The notes under the pieces are model-generated. The model worked only from the letters and a program-made list of their open reading frames with translations. It ran no database searches and was not told the DNA's origin. From Chitinophaga sp. CF418 (GTDB lineage Bacteria; Bacteroidota; Bacteroidia; Chitinophagales; Chitinophagaceae), in NCBI RefSeq assembly GCF_900142925.1, contig NZ_FRCN01000015.1, positions 62,001-126,000 on the forward strand: DNA of 64,000 nucleotides, in the 5' to 3' direction. Shown one piece after another: positions 26,809 through 35,270 of the stretch. A program made the translations under genes and the position numbers. The first letter of the stretch is position 1. Every line of letters begins with the position of its first letter.

Positions 26809-28236
26809 ATGCCCGGCAAAAACAAATCTGCCTATCCTTTTTACATCATCGCGGGGACTCTATTATGTTTAGTGGCGCTGTCACTGGTAAATAACAGCTT
26901 CTCCTACAATGATTTTACAACCCGGCCCCTGGATCTTTTAGCCGACGTAAGAAAAGATGCCCCGGTTGCCCCTGAAGATATCGATACTGACAGCACGCTG
27001 ATAGCAGCTGACTTACCCGGAGATACTACTGCAGTTGCTACTGATTCCACAGGAGCGGCATTGCCTGCAATACCAGACCCTGATCACTTATTTAATTTTG
27101 CTACCTATACTGGTATTATCAACTACCTGCCTCCCGCAGGAGCTGACAGCACTGCCAAAGCAGGTCTGCAACACTTCCTCCTCGCGCTGGATGAGCTGAA
27201 AGCGAAGAAAAGAAAGAAAGTACGTATCGCTTACTTTGGCGATTCCATGATAGAAGGAGACCTGATCACAGAAGACCTGCGGGACAGCCTGCAGTATCTT
27301 TTTGGCGGAGAGGGTGTGGGGTTTGTACCGGTTACTTCAGTAGTGGCCGGATTCCGGACCACGATCACACATACTTTTTCAAAAGACTGGAAAGACTATA
27401 GCTACAAACAGTTGCCGCCTTCCAATCTTTTCCTGGGTATTTCAGGACATACTTTTGTGCCCGGAGGGGCCAGCTGGATCAAATATCAGCCAGTTAAAAA
27501 GCGCGGCCTGAACAGGTTTGCACAGGTGAGCGTGCTGTATGGTCCTGTCTCTTCCGGTAATATTTCAGTGAATGACAAAGCATATGCACTTTCCGGAAAT
27601 AGGGCTGTCAATAAGCTGTCCCTTCACCTGGATTCCGCCAAACAGGTCATGATCAAGTGGGCTGGTGGTAGTGCAGCGCCGTTCTATGGCGTATGTTTTG
27701 AAGGAGATACCGGTGTGTATGTAGATAACTATTCATTCCGTGGTATCAGCGGAATAGAGCTCGGTAAGCTGTCCGGGCAGCTGTTGCAGCAAATGCAGTC
27801 TGAACATCCCTATGACCTGATCGTTTTGCATTATGGCGCAAATGTGTTGTGGAAGCCTGAACTGACCGACTATAAATGGTATGGAAGTCCTATGAAAAAA
27901 GTCCTGGACTCCCTGCGTAATGATCTGCCAAATGCTTCATTTCTCGTAATAAGTACAGCCGATAAATCATACAAGAAAAGTGGAAATTATGTCACCGCAC
28001 CAGGTGTGACCGCATTGCTGAAGGTGCAGCATGAACTGGCCAAGGCACATGGCGCTGCTTACTGGAACCTGTATGCTGCCATGGGTGGAGAGAACTCCAT
28101 GATCCGTTGGGTAGAAGGCGATCCGGTGCTGGCGAATAAGGACTACACTCATTTTAACAGACAGGGAGCGGCCAGGGTGGGAGCGCTGCTGTATAAAGCG
28201 ATGATGGATGAATATAAGCAGTTGGAACACGAGTAA
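26809..28236 (+). CDS. Membrane-anchored SGNH/GDSL-type hydrolase-like protein
   Basis: A 475-residue protein with an N-terminal membrane anchor (YPFYIIAGTLLCLVALSLV) and a proline- and aspartate-rich linker to about residue 110. The SGNH fold follows: block I is RIAYFGDSMIEGD, block III-like LIVLHYGANVLW, and block V DYTHFNRQGA with the catalytic Asp/His pair. Such proteins transfer or remove O-acyl groups on wall or exopolysaccharide glycans, often with an MBOAT partner. It overlaps the next SGNH gene by 29 bases. Confidence 0.8.
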   Translation: MPGKNKSAYPFYIIAGTLLCLVALSLVNNSFSYNDFTTRPLDLLADVRKDAPVAPEDIDTDSTLIAADLPGDTTAVATDSTGAALPAIPDPDHLFNFATYTGIINYLPPAGADSTAKAGLQHFLLALDELKAKKRKKVRIAYFGDSMIEGDLITEDLRDSLQYLFGGEGVGFVPVTSVVAGFRTTITHTFSKDWKDYSYKQLPPSNLFLGISGHTFVPGGASWIKYQPVKKRGLNRFAQVSVLYGPVSSGNISVNDKAYALSGNRAVNKLSLHLDSAKQVMIKWAGGSAAPFYGVCFEGDTGVYVDNYSFRGISGIELGKLSGQLLQQMQSEHPYDLIVLHYGANVLWKPELTDYKWYGSPMKKVLDSLRNDLPNASFLVISTADKSYKKSGNYVTAPGVTALLKVQHELAKAHGAAYWNLYAAMGGENSMIRWVEGDPVLANKDYTHFNRQGAARVGALLYKAMMDEYKQLEHE

Positions 28237-29482
28237 GAAAGGGATTATCAGTTTATTCACGGGAGTATTGACCACCATCAGCAGTATTGCTGTGGGGCAA
28301 AACAACGGCATATCACAGGATACGTCATTGTACCGTTTCTTTGCAGCCCTGCATAAATCTGATAGTGATGTTATATCCGTTTTACATCTGGGCGATTCTC
28401 ACATACAAGCGGGCTTTTTTCCATTCACGACAGCCTTCTTCCTGCAACAGGATTTTGGAAGCGCCGGCAGGGGATGGGTATTCCCGTATAATCTCGCTAA
28501 TACGAATGGTCCTTCCGACTATCGCTGGAATAGTACTGGCAGATGGGACGTGGACAGGATTATAGACAGGAATAAATCTACGGATGTACTGGGGCCAGGC
28601 GCAATAGTGCTGACCTCCAGGAATGATGCGCCAACATTGGCATTCAATGGCCGGCAGGACGATGAGCGGATGGATAACAATATCCGCCAGGCCGAATTGT
28701 TCTTTGATCCGGGCACTGACGATTCTACCATCAGTGTACCCGGAGCTGGTGTGGATATTTCTACTGCCCCCTTCGAAGGCGCTGCCCCTACCTTAAGAAA
28801 GGCATCGCTGACATTTGCGTCGCCCGTTCAGGCTTTCCAGGTAAGGTGGGACAGGCAGAATGCACAACCATTCCGGTTTTATGGCGCCCTGTTGCAAAAT
28901 GGGCACAATGGAGTGCTGTACAGCGCTGTAGGTATCAATGGCGCCATGTATCAGCATTACAATGAGAATAACGGTACACTGATAGCAGAAATGGAAGTGA
29001 TACAACCGCAGCTGGTGATCATATCCCTTGGTACTAATGAAGCCTATGGCAGTCTGAATTCGGCAGCATTCCGCGAACAGATTGACGAGGCAGTGAAGGT
29101 GGTCCGGAAATATCAGCCTAAAGCGTCTATTGTACTGACAACGCCACCGGAGTGCAAACGTGTGAGCAAACGGCCGTACAGGAGAAAAGTGGGGAAGAAA
29201 TACAAAACCTATTACCGTGTAGCATATTATCCTAATCCTTACATAGCCGTTGTGACTCAGCAGATCATGAGTTACTGCCGGGAAAATGGGTTGGCCTGTT
29301 GGAATTTTAATGGTGTGAACAAAGCAATGGCAAAAAGTTTTGCCGGCGGATGGTCCGGAGATCATATCCATTTCAATGCAAGGGGTTACCAGTTGCAGGG
29401 GAAACTGTTGTATGAGGCACTACGTAATAGCTATGATAAATTTTTAAAAGTAGAAAAGACCCATAAAAACCTAGCCGAATGA
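28208..29482 (+). CDS. Secreted SGNH/GDSL-type hydrolase-like protein
   Basis: A 424-residue protein, paralogous in fold to the previous one. An N-terminal hydrophobic stretch (GIISLFTGVLTTISSIAVG) looks like a signal peptide. Block I is VLHLGDSHIQAG, a GTNEAYG block near 275 is the Asn-containing oxyanion element, and GDHIHFNARGY carries the catalytic Asp/His. The chosen ATG lies inside the 3' end of the preceding gene (29-base overlap); no better start follows before the signal peptide. Its stop overlaps the MBOAT start by four bases, indicating translational coupling. Confidence 0.8.
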   Translation: MNISSWNTSKKGIISLFTGVLTTISSIAVGQNNGISQDTSLYRFFAALHKSDSDVISVLHLGDSHIQAGFFPFTTAFFLQQDFGSAGRGWVFPYNLANTNGPSDYRWNSTGRWDVDRIIDRNKSTDVLGPGAIVLTSRNDAPTLAFNGRQDDERMDNNIRQAELFFDPGTDDSTISVPGAGVDISTAPFEGAAPTLRKASLTFASPVQAFQVRWDRQNAQPFRFYGALLQNGHNGVLYSAVGINGAMYQHYNENNGTLIAEMEVIQPQLVIISLGTNEAYGSLNSAAFREQIDEAVKVVRKYQPKASIVLTTPPECKRVSKRPYRRKVGKKYKTYYRVAYYPNPYIAVVTQQIMSYCRENGLACWNFNGVNKAMAKSFAGGWSGDHIHFNARGYQLQGKLLYEALRNSYDKFLKVEKTHKNLAE

Positions 29483-30963
29483 TAGATGTGAATAAGCTGT
29501 TGGATATCTTACTTTACCAGAAAGATGATCCTATACTGTTCAACAGCGCTTTTTTCTTTTATTTCTTTGCCTTCTTCCTGCTATGTTATCTGGCGGTAGG
29601 CCGGAGCAAAGAGGGAAGGGTATGGGTATTTACTATCTTTTCACTTTACTTTTTCTATAAGGCCTGCGGCATGTATGTGGGACTGGTGATCCTTTCGGCT
29701 ATCGTCGATTTTAACCTGTCCAGGTACATCTACGATTCGGAGAGTAAGCGGCAGCAAAAAGGATTACTGATCATCAGTATTATTCTCAACCTGGGACTGC
29801 TGTTCTTCTTCAAATACACCGACTTCTTCATTGGAATCGTCAACGATCTGCACCTGGGTAAGGTAGAGCCACTGAAGCTACTCCTGCCTATTGGTATTTC
29901 GTTCTATACATTCGAAAACCTGAGCTATACTATTGATGTGTACAGGCGGGAAATAAAGCCGGTAGACAATTTTATGGACTACCTGTTCTTTCTGTCTTTC
30001 TTCCCCAAGCTGATGATGGGACCGATTGTGAGGGCTGCCGACTTCATTCCGCAGATATCTCAGCCCTATGTGCTTGATTCCGAAGATATTGGTAAAGGTA
30101 TGTACCTGATCATAGGGGGATTGTTCAAGAAAGTGGTGATCTCAGACTTCATTAACCAGAACTTCGTTCAGTATATTTTTGATGATCCCTCCAAACACAC
30201 AGGGCTGGAATGCCTGTTGGGTGTGTATGGTTATGCTATGATCATCTATTGCGACTTCTCCGGTTATTCTGATATGGCGTTGGGCATCGCCCGGTGGACC
30301 GGTTTTAAGATTCCGCCGAACTTTGACTCTCCTTACCAGAGCTCCAGTATTACAGAATTCTGGCGGCGCTGGCATATTTCACTCTCCTCCTGGTTAAGAG
30401 ATTACCTGTACATCCCATTGGGTGGTAACCGTAAAGGCAAGGTGCGCCAGTATGTTAACCTGGGGCTAACCATGCTGATAGGCGGCTTCTGGCATGGCGC
30501 CAGCTGGAATTTCATTTTCTGGGGAGCTATGCATGGCAGCGCGCTGGCGGTGGATAAAGTAAGGTTGGACTGGCTGAAGAAACGGGGAAGCGTAGTAAGC
30601 GGCTGGGCGGCTACATTGCTGAAAATAGGCGGTATACTGCTCACTTTCCACTTTGTATGCTTCTGCTGGGTGTTCTTTAAGGCGGCTACTTTTCAGGATT
30701 CCTGGGCACTGCTGCACCAGGTCGTGTATGACTTCCAGCCGGGAGTATGGCTCGAGCTGTATAACGGTTACACAGCAGTATTCTGGGTTATGTTGCTGGG
30801 CTTCATCCTGCATTTTCTGCCCAAACGTACCGAGCAGTTCACGGAGCAGGCTTTATCCCGCGTTCCTGTAGTGGGTAGCGTTGTGATCATGGTGGTATTT
30901 ATCTGGTTATTGGTCCAGGTGAAGTCTTCTCAACCGATGATGCCTATTTATCTGCAGTTTTAA
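29479..30963 (+). CDS. MBOAT family O-acyltransferase (AlgI/PatA/DltB-like)
   Basis: A 494-residue polytopic membrane protein of the MBOAT family, which moves acetyl or other acyl groups across the inner membrane to an extracytoplasmic acceptor. Family marks are LLPIGISFYTFENLSYTIDVYR, PKLMMGPIVRAADFIPQ, SITEFWRRWHISLSSWLRDYLYIPLGGN, and the conserved histidine H339 in GGFWHGASWNF, with H352 in GAMHG. Around ten membrane helices. It is coupled by ATGA to the SGNH gene upstream, which would receive and transfer the acyl group. Peptidoglycan, exopolysaccharide or teichoic-like acceptors cannot be told apart. Confidence 0.9.
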   Translation: MIDVNKLLDILLYQKDDPILFNSAFFFYFFAFFLLCYLAVGRSKEGRVWVFTIFSLYFFYKACGMYVGLVILSAIVDFNLSRYIYDSESKRQQKGLLIISIILNLGLLFFFKYTDFFIGIVNDLHLGKVEPLKLLLPIGISFYTFENLSYTIDVYRREIKPVDNFMDYLFFLSFFPKLMMGPIVRAADFIPQISQPYVLDSEDIGKGMYLIIGGLFKKVVISDFINQNFVQYIFDDPSKHTGLECLLGVYGYAMIIYCDFSGYSDMALGIARWTGFKIPPNFDSPYQSSSITEFWRRWHISLSSWLRDYLYIPLGGNRKGKVRQYVNLGLTMLIGGFWHGASWNFIFWGAMHGSALAVDKVRLDWLKKRGSVVSGWAATLLKIGGILLTFHFVCFCWVFFKAATFQDSWALLHQVVYDFQPGVWLELYNGYTAVFWVMLLGFILHFLPKRTEQFTEQALSRVPVVGSVVIMVVFIWLLVQVKSSQPMMPIYLQF

Positions 30964-31020
30964 CGCGTTATATTTTTGTTATCATTTTCTTTTTCCGTTG
31001 TTTTGCGCAAATTTTCCTGA

Positions 31021-32343
31021 ATGCGACTTAAACATATGGCAATCATTTGCTTGCCTTTGTTATCTTCCGGTATTGCCAAAGCACAGTTTCTGATGGACAT
31101 GATAGATACCACTACCAGCGTAGGGAAAGGTATGTTTTCATTGTATCAGAAGTATGACGCAGTGCGTTTCAGCGGGTATATTCAGCCCCAGTTCCAGTAT
31201 GCCAGCTCAAAAGGAATAGAAAGCTATGCCGGCGGAAACTTTCCTAAAGAAGTAGATAACAGGTTTACCCTGCGTCGTGGCCGTTTCCGTCTTGATTATG
31301 CCCGCTACGACGAGGCGCATATGCCTGTGGTACAGTTTGCCTTCCAATTTGATGGTACAGAAAGAGGGGTATTTATCCGTGATTTCTTTGGCCGTATTTT
31401 CGAGAATAAGTGGGATGTCTTTTCATTGGCTGCCGGTATGTTTGCCCGTCCTTTCAGTTATGAAGTGAACCTTTCTTCAGGAGATCGTGAAACACCCGAA
31501 AGAGGACGTATGTCACAGATCCTGATGAAGACGGAACGTGATATAGGCGCTATGGTTTCTTTTGAACCCCGTCGTCCCAACCACCCTTTAAGATTTCTGA
31601 GGATTGACGCCGGTCTGTTTAACGGACAGGGTTTGACAGCTACCAGTGACTTTGACAGCCATAAAGACTTCATTACCCGTGTGGCGGTAAAACCTGTTAA
31701 ACTGAACAGCGCAAACTGGCGCTTGTCGGGGGCAGTATCCATGTTGTACGGTGGAATGGAACAATTCACCCGGTATATTTACAAAATGGGGCAGGCTGCA
31801 GGAAAGTCGGCATATTATGTGGATTCTTCAGCCACTAACCAGGGCAAGATTGCTCCCCGTCACTATTATGGCGCAGATGTTCAGCTCAGGGTACCTAATG
31901 GGAAAAATAAGGGTGCTACAGAGATCAGGCTGGAATATATGCGTGGTACACAAACTGCAACGGCATCTACTTCTGAAACACCCGGCACGATACCTGTGAA
32001 TGGAAGTGTGAATGCCCCTCTTTATATCAGAAAGTTTGATGGAGCTTATCTGTACCTGTTACAAAACCTTGGCAGCCCAATGGACCTTTTCGTAGTGAAA
32101 TACGACTGGTACGATCCCAATAGGAAAGTAAAAGGAAAGGAAATTGGTGCTGCAAATAGCGGAATGAGCCCGGCAGACATCCGGTATAATACCCTGGGCG
32201 CCGGTTTGGTGCATTATTTCAATGCGAATATGAAGGTGATGTTGTACTATGATTTTGTTAAAAATGAATCCACTTCCCTGGAGGGTTATACCGCGGACCT
32301 ACCGGACAATGTGTTCACCTGCAGGCTCCAATACCGTTTTTAA
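31021..32343 (+). CDS. Outer-membrane porin, OprP/OprO-like
   Basis: A 440-residue outer-membrane beta-barrel with a signal peptide ending SSGIAKAQ. Family marks are FSGYIQPQFQYA, VDNRFTLRRGRFRLDYARYDE, GMFARPFSYEVNLSSGDRETPERGRM and a C-terminal CRLQYRF ending in Phe, as outer-membrane proteins usually do. The OprP group takes up phosphate or polyphosphate, but many Bacteroidota members are of unknown selectivity. It converges on a PhoB/PhoR-like pair with only three bases between the stop codons, which makes phosphate control plausible but not shown. Confidence 0.82.
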   Translation: MRLKHMAIICLPLLSSGIAKAQFLMDMIDTTTSVGKGMFSLYQKYDAVRFSGYIQPQFQYASSKGIESYAGGNFPKEVDNRFTLRRGRFRLDYARYDEAHMPVVQFAFQFDGTERGVFIRDFFGRIFENKWDVFSLAAGMFARPFSYEVNLSSGDRETPERGRMSQILMKTERDIGAMVSFEPRRPNHPLRFLRIDAGLFNGQGLTATSDFDSHKDFITRVAVKPVKLNSANWRLSGAVSMLYGGMEQFTRYIYKMGQAAGKSAYYVDSSATNQGKIAPRHYYGADVQLRVPNGKNKGATEIRLEYMRGTQTATASTSETPGTIPVNGSVNAPLYIRKFDGAYLYLLQNLGSPMDLFVVKYDWYDPNRKVKGKEIGAANSGMSPADIRYNTLGAGLVHYFNANMKVMLYYDFVKNESTSLEGYTADLPDNVFTCRLQYRF

Positions 32344-32346
32344 GGT

Positions 32347-33462
32347 TTATTCGCCGGACTCCAGGGTGAAGCCGAAGGTGGAACCTATCTCCGGTTTACT
32401 GCGGATGTTGATGGTTTGACCGTGGGCTTCCACGATGTGTTTTACAATCGCGAGGCCCAGACCGGTACCGCCTATATCTCTGCTACGGGCCCTGTCTGTA
32501 CGGTAGAAACGTTCAAATACGCGGGGCAGATGTTCTTCTGCAATACCGATGCCATCATCTGATATTTCGATCAGTACGCGTTTATCGTCCATTATGTAGA
32601 TACTGGCCACTGTATGTCCGTCAGGACGGCCATATTTGATGGAGTTGTCCACGAGATTGATCAGGACCTGCCTTACCTTTTCCTTATCGGCCAGCACATG
32701 GATCGGCGCTTCACAGCCTTTCTTCACATTAAACTTAATACCCTTGGTATTGGCTTTAAGTGACAAGGTGTCAAAGACATCTCTGATAAGGTCCTGGATA
32801 ACAAAATTCTCACCGTTAATGGTCATTTCCCCGCTTTCCAGCTTGGATATCTCATCCAGGTCATCAATCAGGCGGCAAAGCCTGTCAATGTTCTTGGTAG
32901 CATTTTTCAGGAAGATCTTATTGACGTTCGGGTCTTCCAATGCACCGTCGAGAAGGGTATGAATATATCCCTGTACGGCGAAGATGGGCGTTTTCAGTTC
33001 ATGGCTGAGATTGAGGAGGAACTCCTTACGGAATTCTTCATTACGGCGCAGCATGTCCAGCTCTTCCTTCTTCTGGCTGGCCCATTTTTCCACATCTTCA
33101 CTTACCTCTTCAATGGTCTTCAGCGGCAGGATGTTCTTGTTAAAGAACTCTTCCCGTTTGGAGGCCTTGGTCTGGTAAATGAATTTGTAAATGAGCTTTA
33201 TTTTCCTGTAAATGAAGTTCTGCAGGGTATACAGATACAGGTAATATGACACCAGGAAGGTGAGTACAAACGCAATCAGCACTATTTTCCAATGAGCATT
33301 AATCAACAGGGTGCCCAGTGTGATAATAACTGAAAGTATGAGGGCAGTAAATCCTGCCAGTTTTTGTGGAGAAAGATTCTTGGCTTTAAACATACTCCAT
33401 AATGAGTAATCGTTATAATAGCGGGAAATTAAACCAAATTTTTCACTTGACATAACACACAA
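32347..33462 (-). CDS. Sensor histidine kinase, PhoR-like
   Basis: A 371-residue membrane kinase, the partner of the regulator encoded just upstream on the same strand. Two membrane helices at about residues 34-54 and 58-80 with almost no periplasmic loop; then a linker, HisKA with H154 in NLSHELKTPI, and the HATPase with DNSIKYG, DDGIGI, FERFYR and GGTGLGLAI. The lack of a large sensor domain suggests it reads a membrane partner, as PhoR does. The first ATG adds a 23-residue leader of poor quality; ATG at 33393 with GGAG five bases ahead gives MFKAKNLSPQ and may be the true start. Confidence 0.88.
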   Translation of the reverse strand: MCVMSSEKFGLISRYYNDYSLWSMFKAKNLSPQKLAGFTALILSVIITLGTLLINAHWKIVLIAFVLTFLVSYYLYLYTLQNFIYRKIKLIYKFIYQTKASKREEFFNKNILPLKTIEEVSEDVEKWASQKKEELDMLRRNEEFRKEFLLNLSHELKTPIFAVQGYIHTLLDGALEDPNVNKIFLKNATKNIDRLCRLIDDLDEISKLESGEMTINGENFVIQDLIRDVFDTLSLKANTKGIKFNVKKGCEAPIHVLADKEKVRQVLINLVDNSIKYGRPDGHTVASIYIMDDKRVLIEISDDGIGIAEEHLPRVFERFYRTDRARSRDIGGTGLGLAIVKHIVEAHGQTINIRSKPEIGSTFGFTLESGE

Positions 33463-33543
33463 AGCTGGATACGCAATGCCCGTTTGCGTATCTCTGAGTA
33501 GAAGAAATAGCGGTTAAATGGTAAGCCTGTGAGCTGGTGCGGT

Positions 33544-34227
33544 TTACATTTCGAACTTATAGCCCACGCCCTTCACTGTAGTAATGAGGTCAATACCTAT
33601 TTTCTGGCGTATTTTACGGATGTGCACGTCGATGGTACGGTCGCCGACAATTACTTCTGTACCCCATACCTGATTGAGTATCTCATTGCGGAGAAATACA
33701 CGGCCGGGTTTTGACGCCAGCAGTTGCAGCAGTTCGAACTCTTTTTTCGCCAGGATGATTTCCTGGCCTTTGTATGTTACTGTGAATTTTTCGCGGTCAA
33801 TGATCAGATCGCCCAGCTGTACCTGCATATCTTCAGGTTTGTGCAGGCGGCGGAAAAGCGCGTTAATGCGGCTTACCAGCAATTTTGGTTTGATAGGCTT
33901 GGCAATATAGTCGTCAGCACCCATGTTCAAACCGTCGATCTCTGATTTTTCGTCATTCAGTGCAGTGAGGAACAGCACCATGGTATCTTTAAATTCGGGG
34001 ATCTTCCTGATCTCGCGACAGGTATCAATACCGTTTTTATTCGGCATCATGATATCCAGCATGATAAGGTCGGGGCGGAATACTTTCGCTTTCTGAACAG
34101 CCTCGCTGCCATCTTTAGCCGTGATCGTATCATATCCGGCTGATTTAAGATTATAGCTGATGATTTCCAGAATATCGATCTCGTCATCCACCACCAATAT
34201 TTTACCTGCAACCGCTTGGTCTATCAT
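33544..34227 (-). CDS. Response regulator, OmpR/PhoB family
   Basis: A 227-residue DNA-binding regulator. The receiver domain has acidic residues in LVVDDE, the phosphoacceptor D58 in LIMLDIMMP, and Lys in DDYIAKP. The winged helix (about 130-225) ends in RTIDVHIRKIRQKI and VKGVGYKFEM. It is followed by its kinase gene after about 80 bases. Resemblance to PhoB, together with the porin next door, suggests phosphate control; direct proof is absent. An inverted repeat TTAACA-N9-TGTTAA lies at 34289-34309 in its upstream region. Confidence 0.9.
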   Translation of the reverse strand: MIDQAVAGKILVVDDEIDILEIISYNLKSAGYDTITAKDGSEAVQKAKVFRPDLIMLDIMMPNKNGIDTCREIRKIPEFKDTMVLFLTALNDEKSEIDGLNMGADDYIAKPIKPKLLVSRINALFRRLHKPEDMQVQLGDLIIDREKFTVTYKGQEIILAKKEFELLQLLASKPGRVFLRNEILNQVWGTEVIVGDRTIDVHIRKIRQKIGIDLITTVKGVGYKFEM

Positions 34228-34288
34228 ATATATTGACTTTTTAAAGACGGCACAAAATTATAACGTCGTCTCCGCTATTAATGAAAAG

Positions 34289-34309
34289 TTAACATTATCT
34301 AATTGTTAA
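34289..34309. promoter_or_regulatory. Inverted repeat upstream of the PhoB-like gene
   Basis: TTAACA and TGTTAA separated by 9 bases, about 60 bases before the start codon. Possible regulator site; no factor assigned. Confidence 0.3.
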
Positions 34310-34398
34310 TTCGGATGTAATGCACAACAGCAAAGGAATACCGGTTATGCAAAAGTACGTTATTTTTCCTTGGGACAGTTTATGTTATGATAGTATCA

Positions 34399-35145
34399 TT
34401 ACACCTTATCATTATCCGTATGTCGATGATTATTATGGTTTCCGGACATTCTTTTTAATGTTTGATTCACTTCATTCAGCATTTCCAGCTGTGTTTGCTG
34501 TATCTCCATCATATCCTGCTGCTGGTGCATGATGAGATGATCTATTTTCTCGTGCAGGATCCTTAGTTCCAGCTCAGATTTGAGGTTGATCATGTAGTCA
34601 TTTTTAGATCTCTGCCTGTCCTTTTCTTCCTGCCGGTTTTGGCTCATCATAATGACAGGCGCCTGCAACGCTGCCAGACAGGATAAAATGAGGTTCAGCA
34701 GAATAAATGGATAGGGGTCAAATCCCTTATTGGTCAGCCAGTATATGTTAATGGCTATCCAGACCAGGATGAACAGCAGGAACAGGCTGATAAAAGTCCA
34801 GCTGCCTCCAAAAATGGCTATTCTGTCTGCTAACCGCTGACCGAGGGTAAAATTGAGAGGATTATCCGTCTCTTCCAGTTTATCGGTGAGGGTCTCGTGC
34901 TCTTTCAGTTTTTGCAGGACCATCTTTTCCATTTCGGTCAATTCTCCTATTTCCCTGGCAAACAGGTGTTCCAGGTATTTTTGCCGGTATTCATTGAGTT
35001 CGGAAACGGCCAGGTGGGATGTGGAGGTGATATGTGGATACTCTTTCTGAACCAGCTCCAGGATATTTTTACTGACGCTTCGGCAGTGTACTTTTTCTGA
35101 AGTTGGGAACGATTTTCCCGATATATCGCTAATAAACGTTTGCAT
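34399..35145 (-). CDS. DUF1003 domain-containing membrane protein
   Basis: A 248-residue protein. The N-terminal third is soluble and helical. The DUF1003 core is RLADRIAIFGGSWTFI, two membrane helices at about 118-138 and 148-170, then DPYPFILLNLILSCLAALQAPVIMMSQNRQEEKDR, the family hallmark. The C-terminus is a coiled coil with KIDHLIMHQQQDMMEIQQTQ and a His/Asn-rich tail. Family function unknown. Confidence 0.87.
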   Translation of the reverse strand: MQTFISDISGKSFPTSEKVHCRSVSKNILELVQKEYPHITSTSHLAVSELNEYRQKYLEHLFAREIGELTEMEKMVLQKLKEHETLTDKLEETDNPLNFTLGQRLADRIAIFGGSWTFISLFLLFILVWIAINIYWLTNKGFDPYPFILLNLILSCLAALQAPVIMMSQNRQEEKDRQRSKNDYMINLKSELELRILHEKIDHLIMHQQQDMMEIQQTQLEMLNEVNQTLKRMSGNHNNHRHTDNDKV

Positions 35146-35219
35146 ATGAAACTCACTGTTTTGGAGGCGTAAAAGTACGCTTAATAGGCCGGAAATGCGG
35201 AGCTGTGGTATTTTGGTAG

Positions 35220-35227
35220 TAAATTTG
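35220..35227 (+). promoter_or_regulatory. -7 box upstream of the 35271 gene
   Basis: TAAATTTG fits TAnnTTTG, giving a leader of about 40 bases. No -33 TTG at the usual spacing. Confidence 0.35.
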
Positions 35228-35270
35228 CTATACTGGCTTTAGTATGTAAGAGTAAAGCATATTTATATTA

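Noticed and set aside
34320..34532. 70-codon frame between the PhoB-like and DUF1003 genes
   Set aside because: It overlaps the 3' end of the DUF1003 gene and shows no protein-like pattern.
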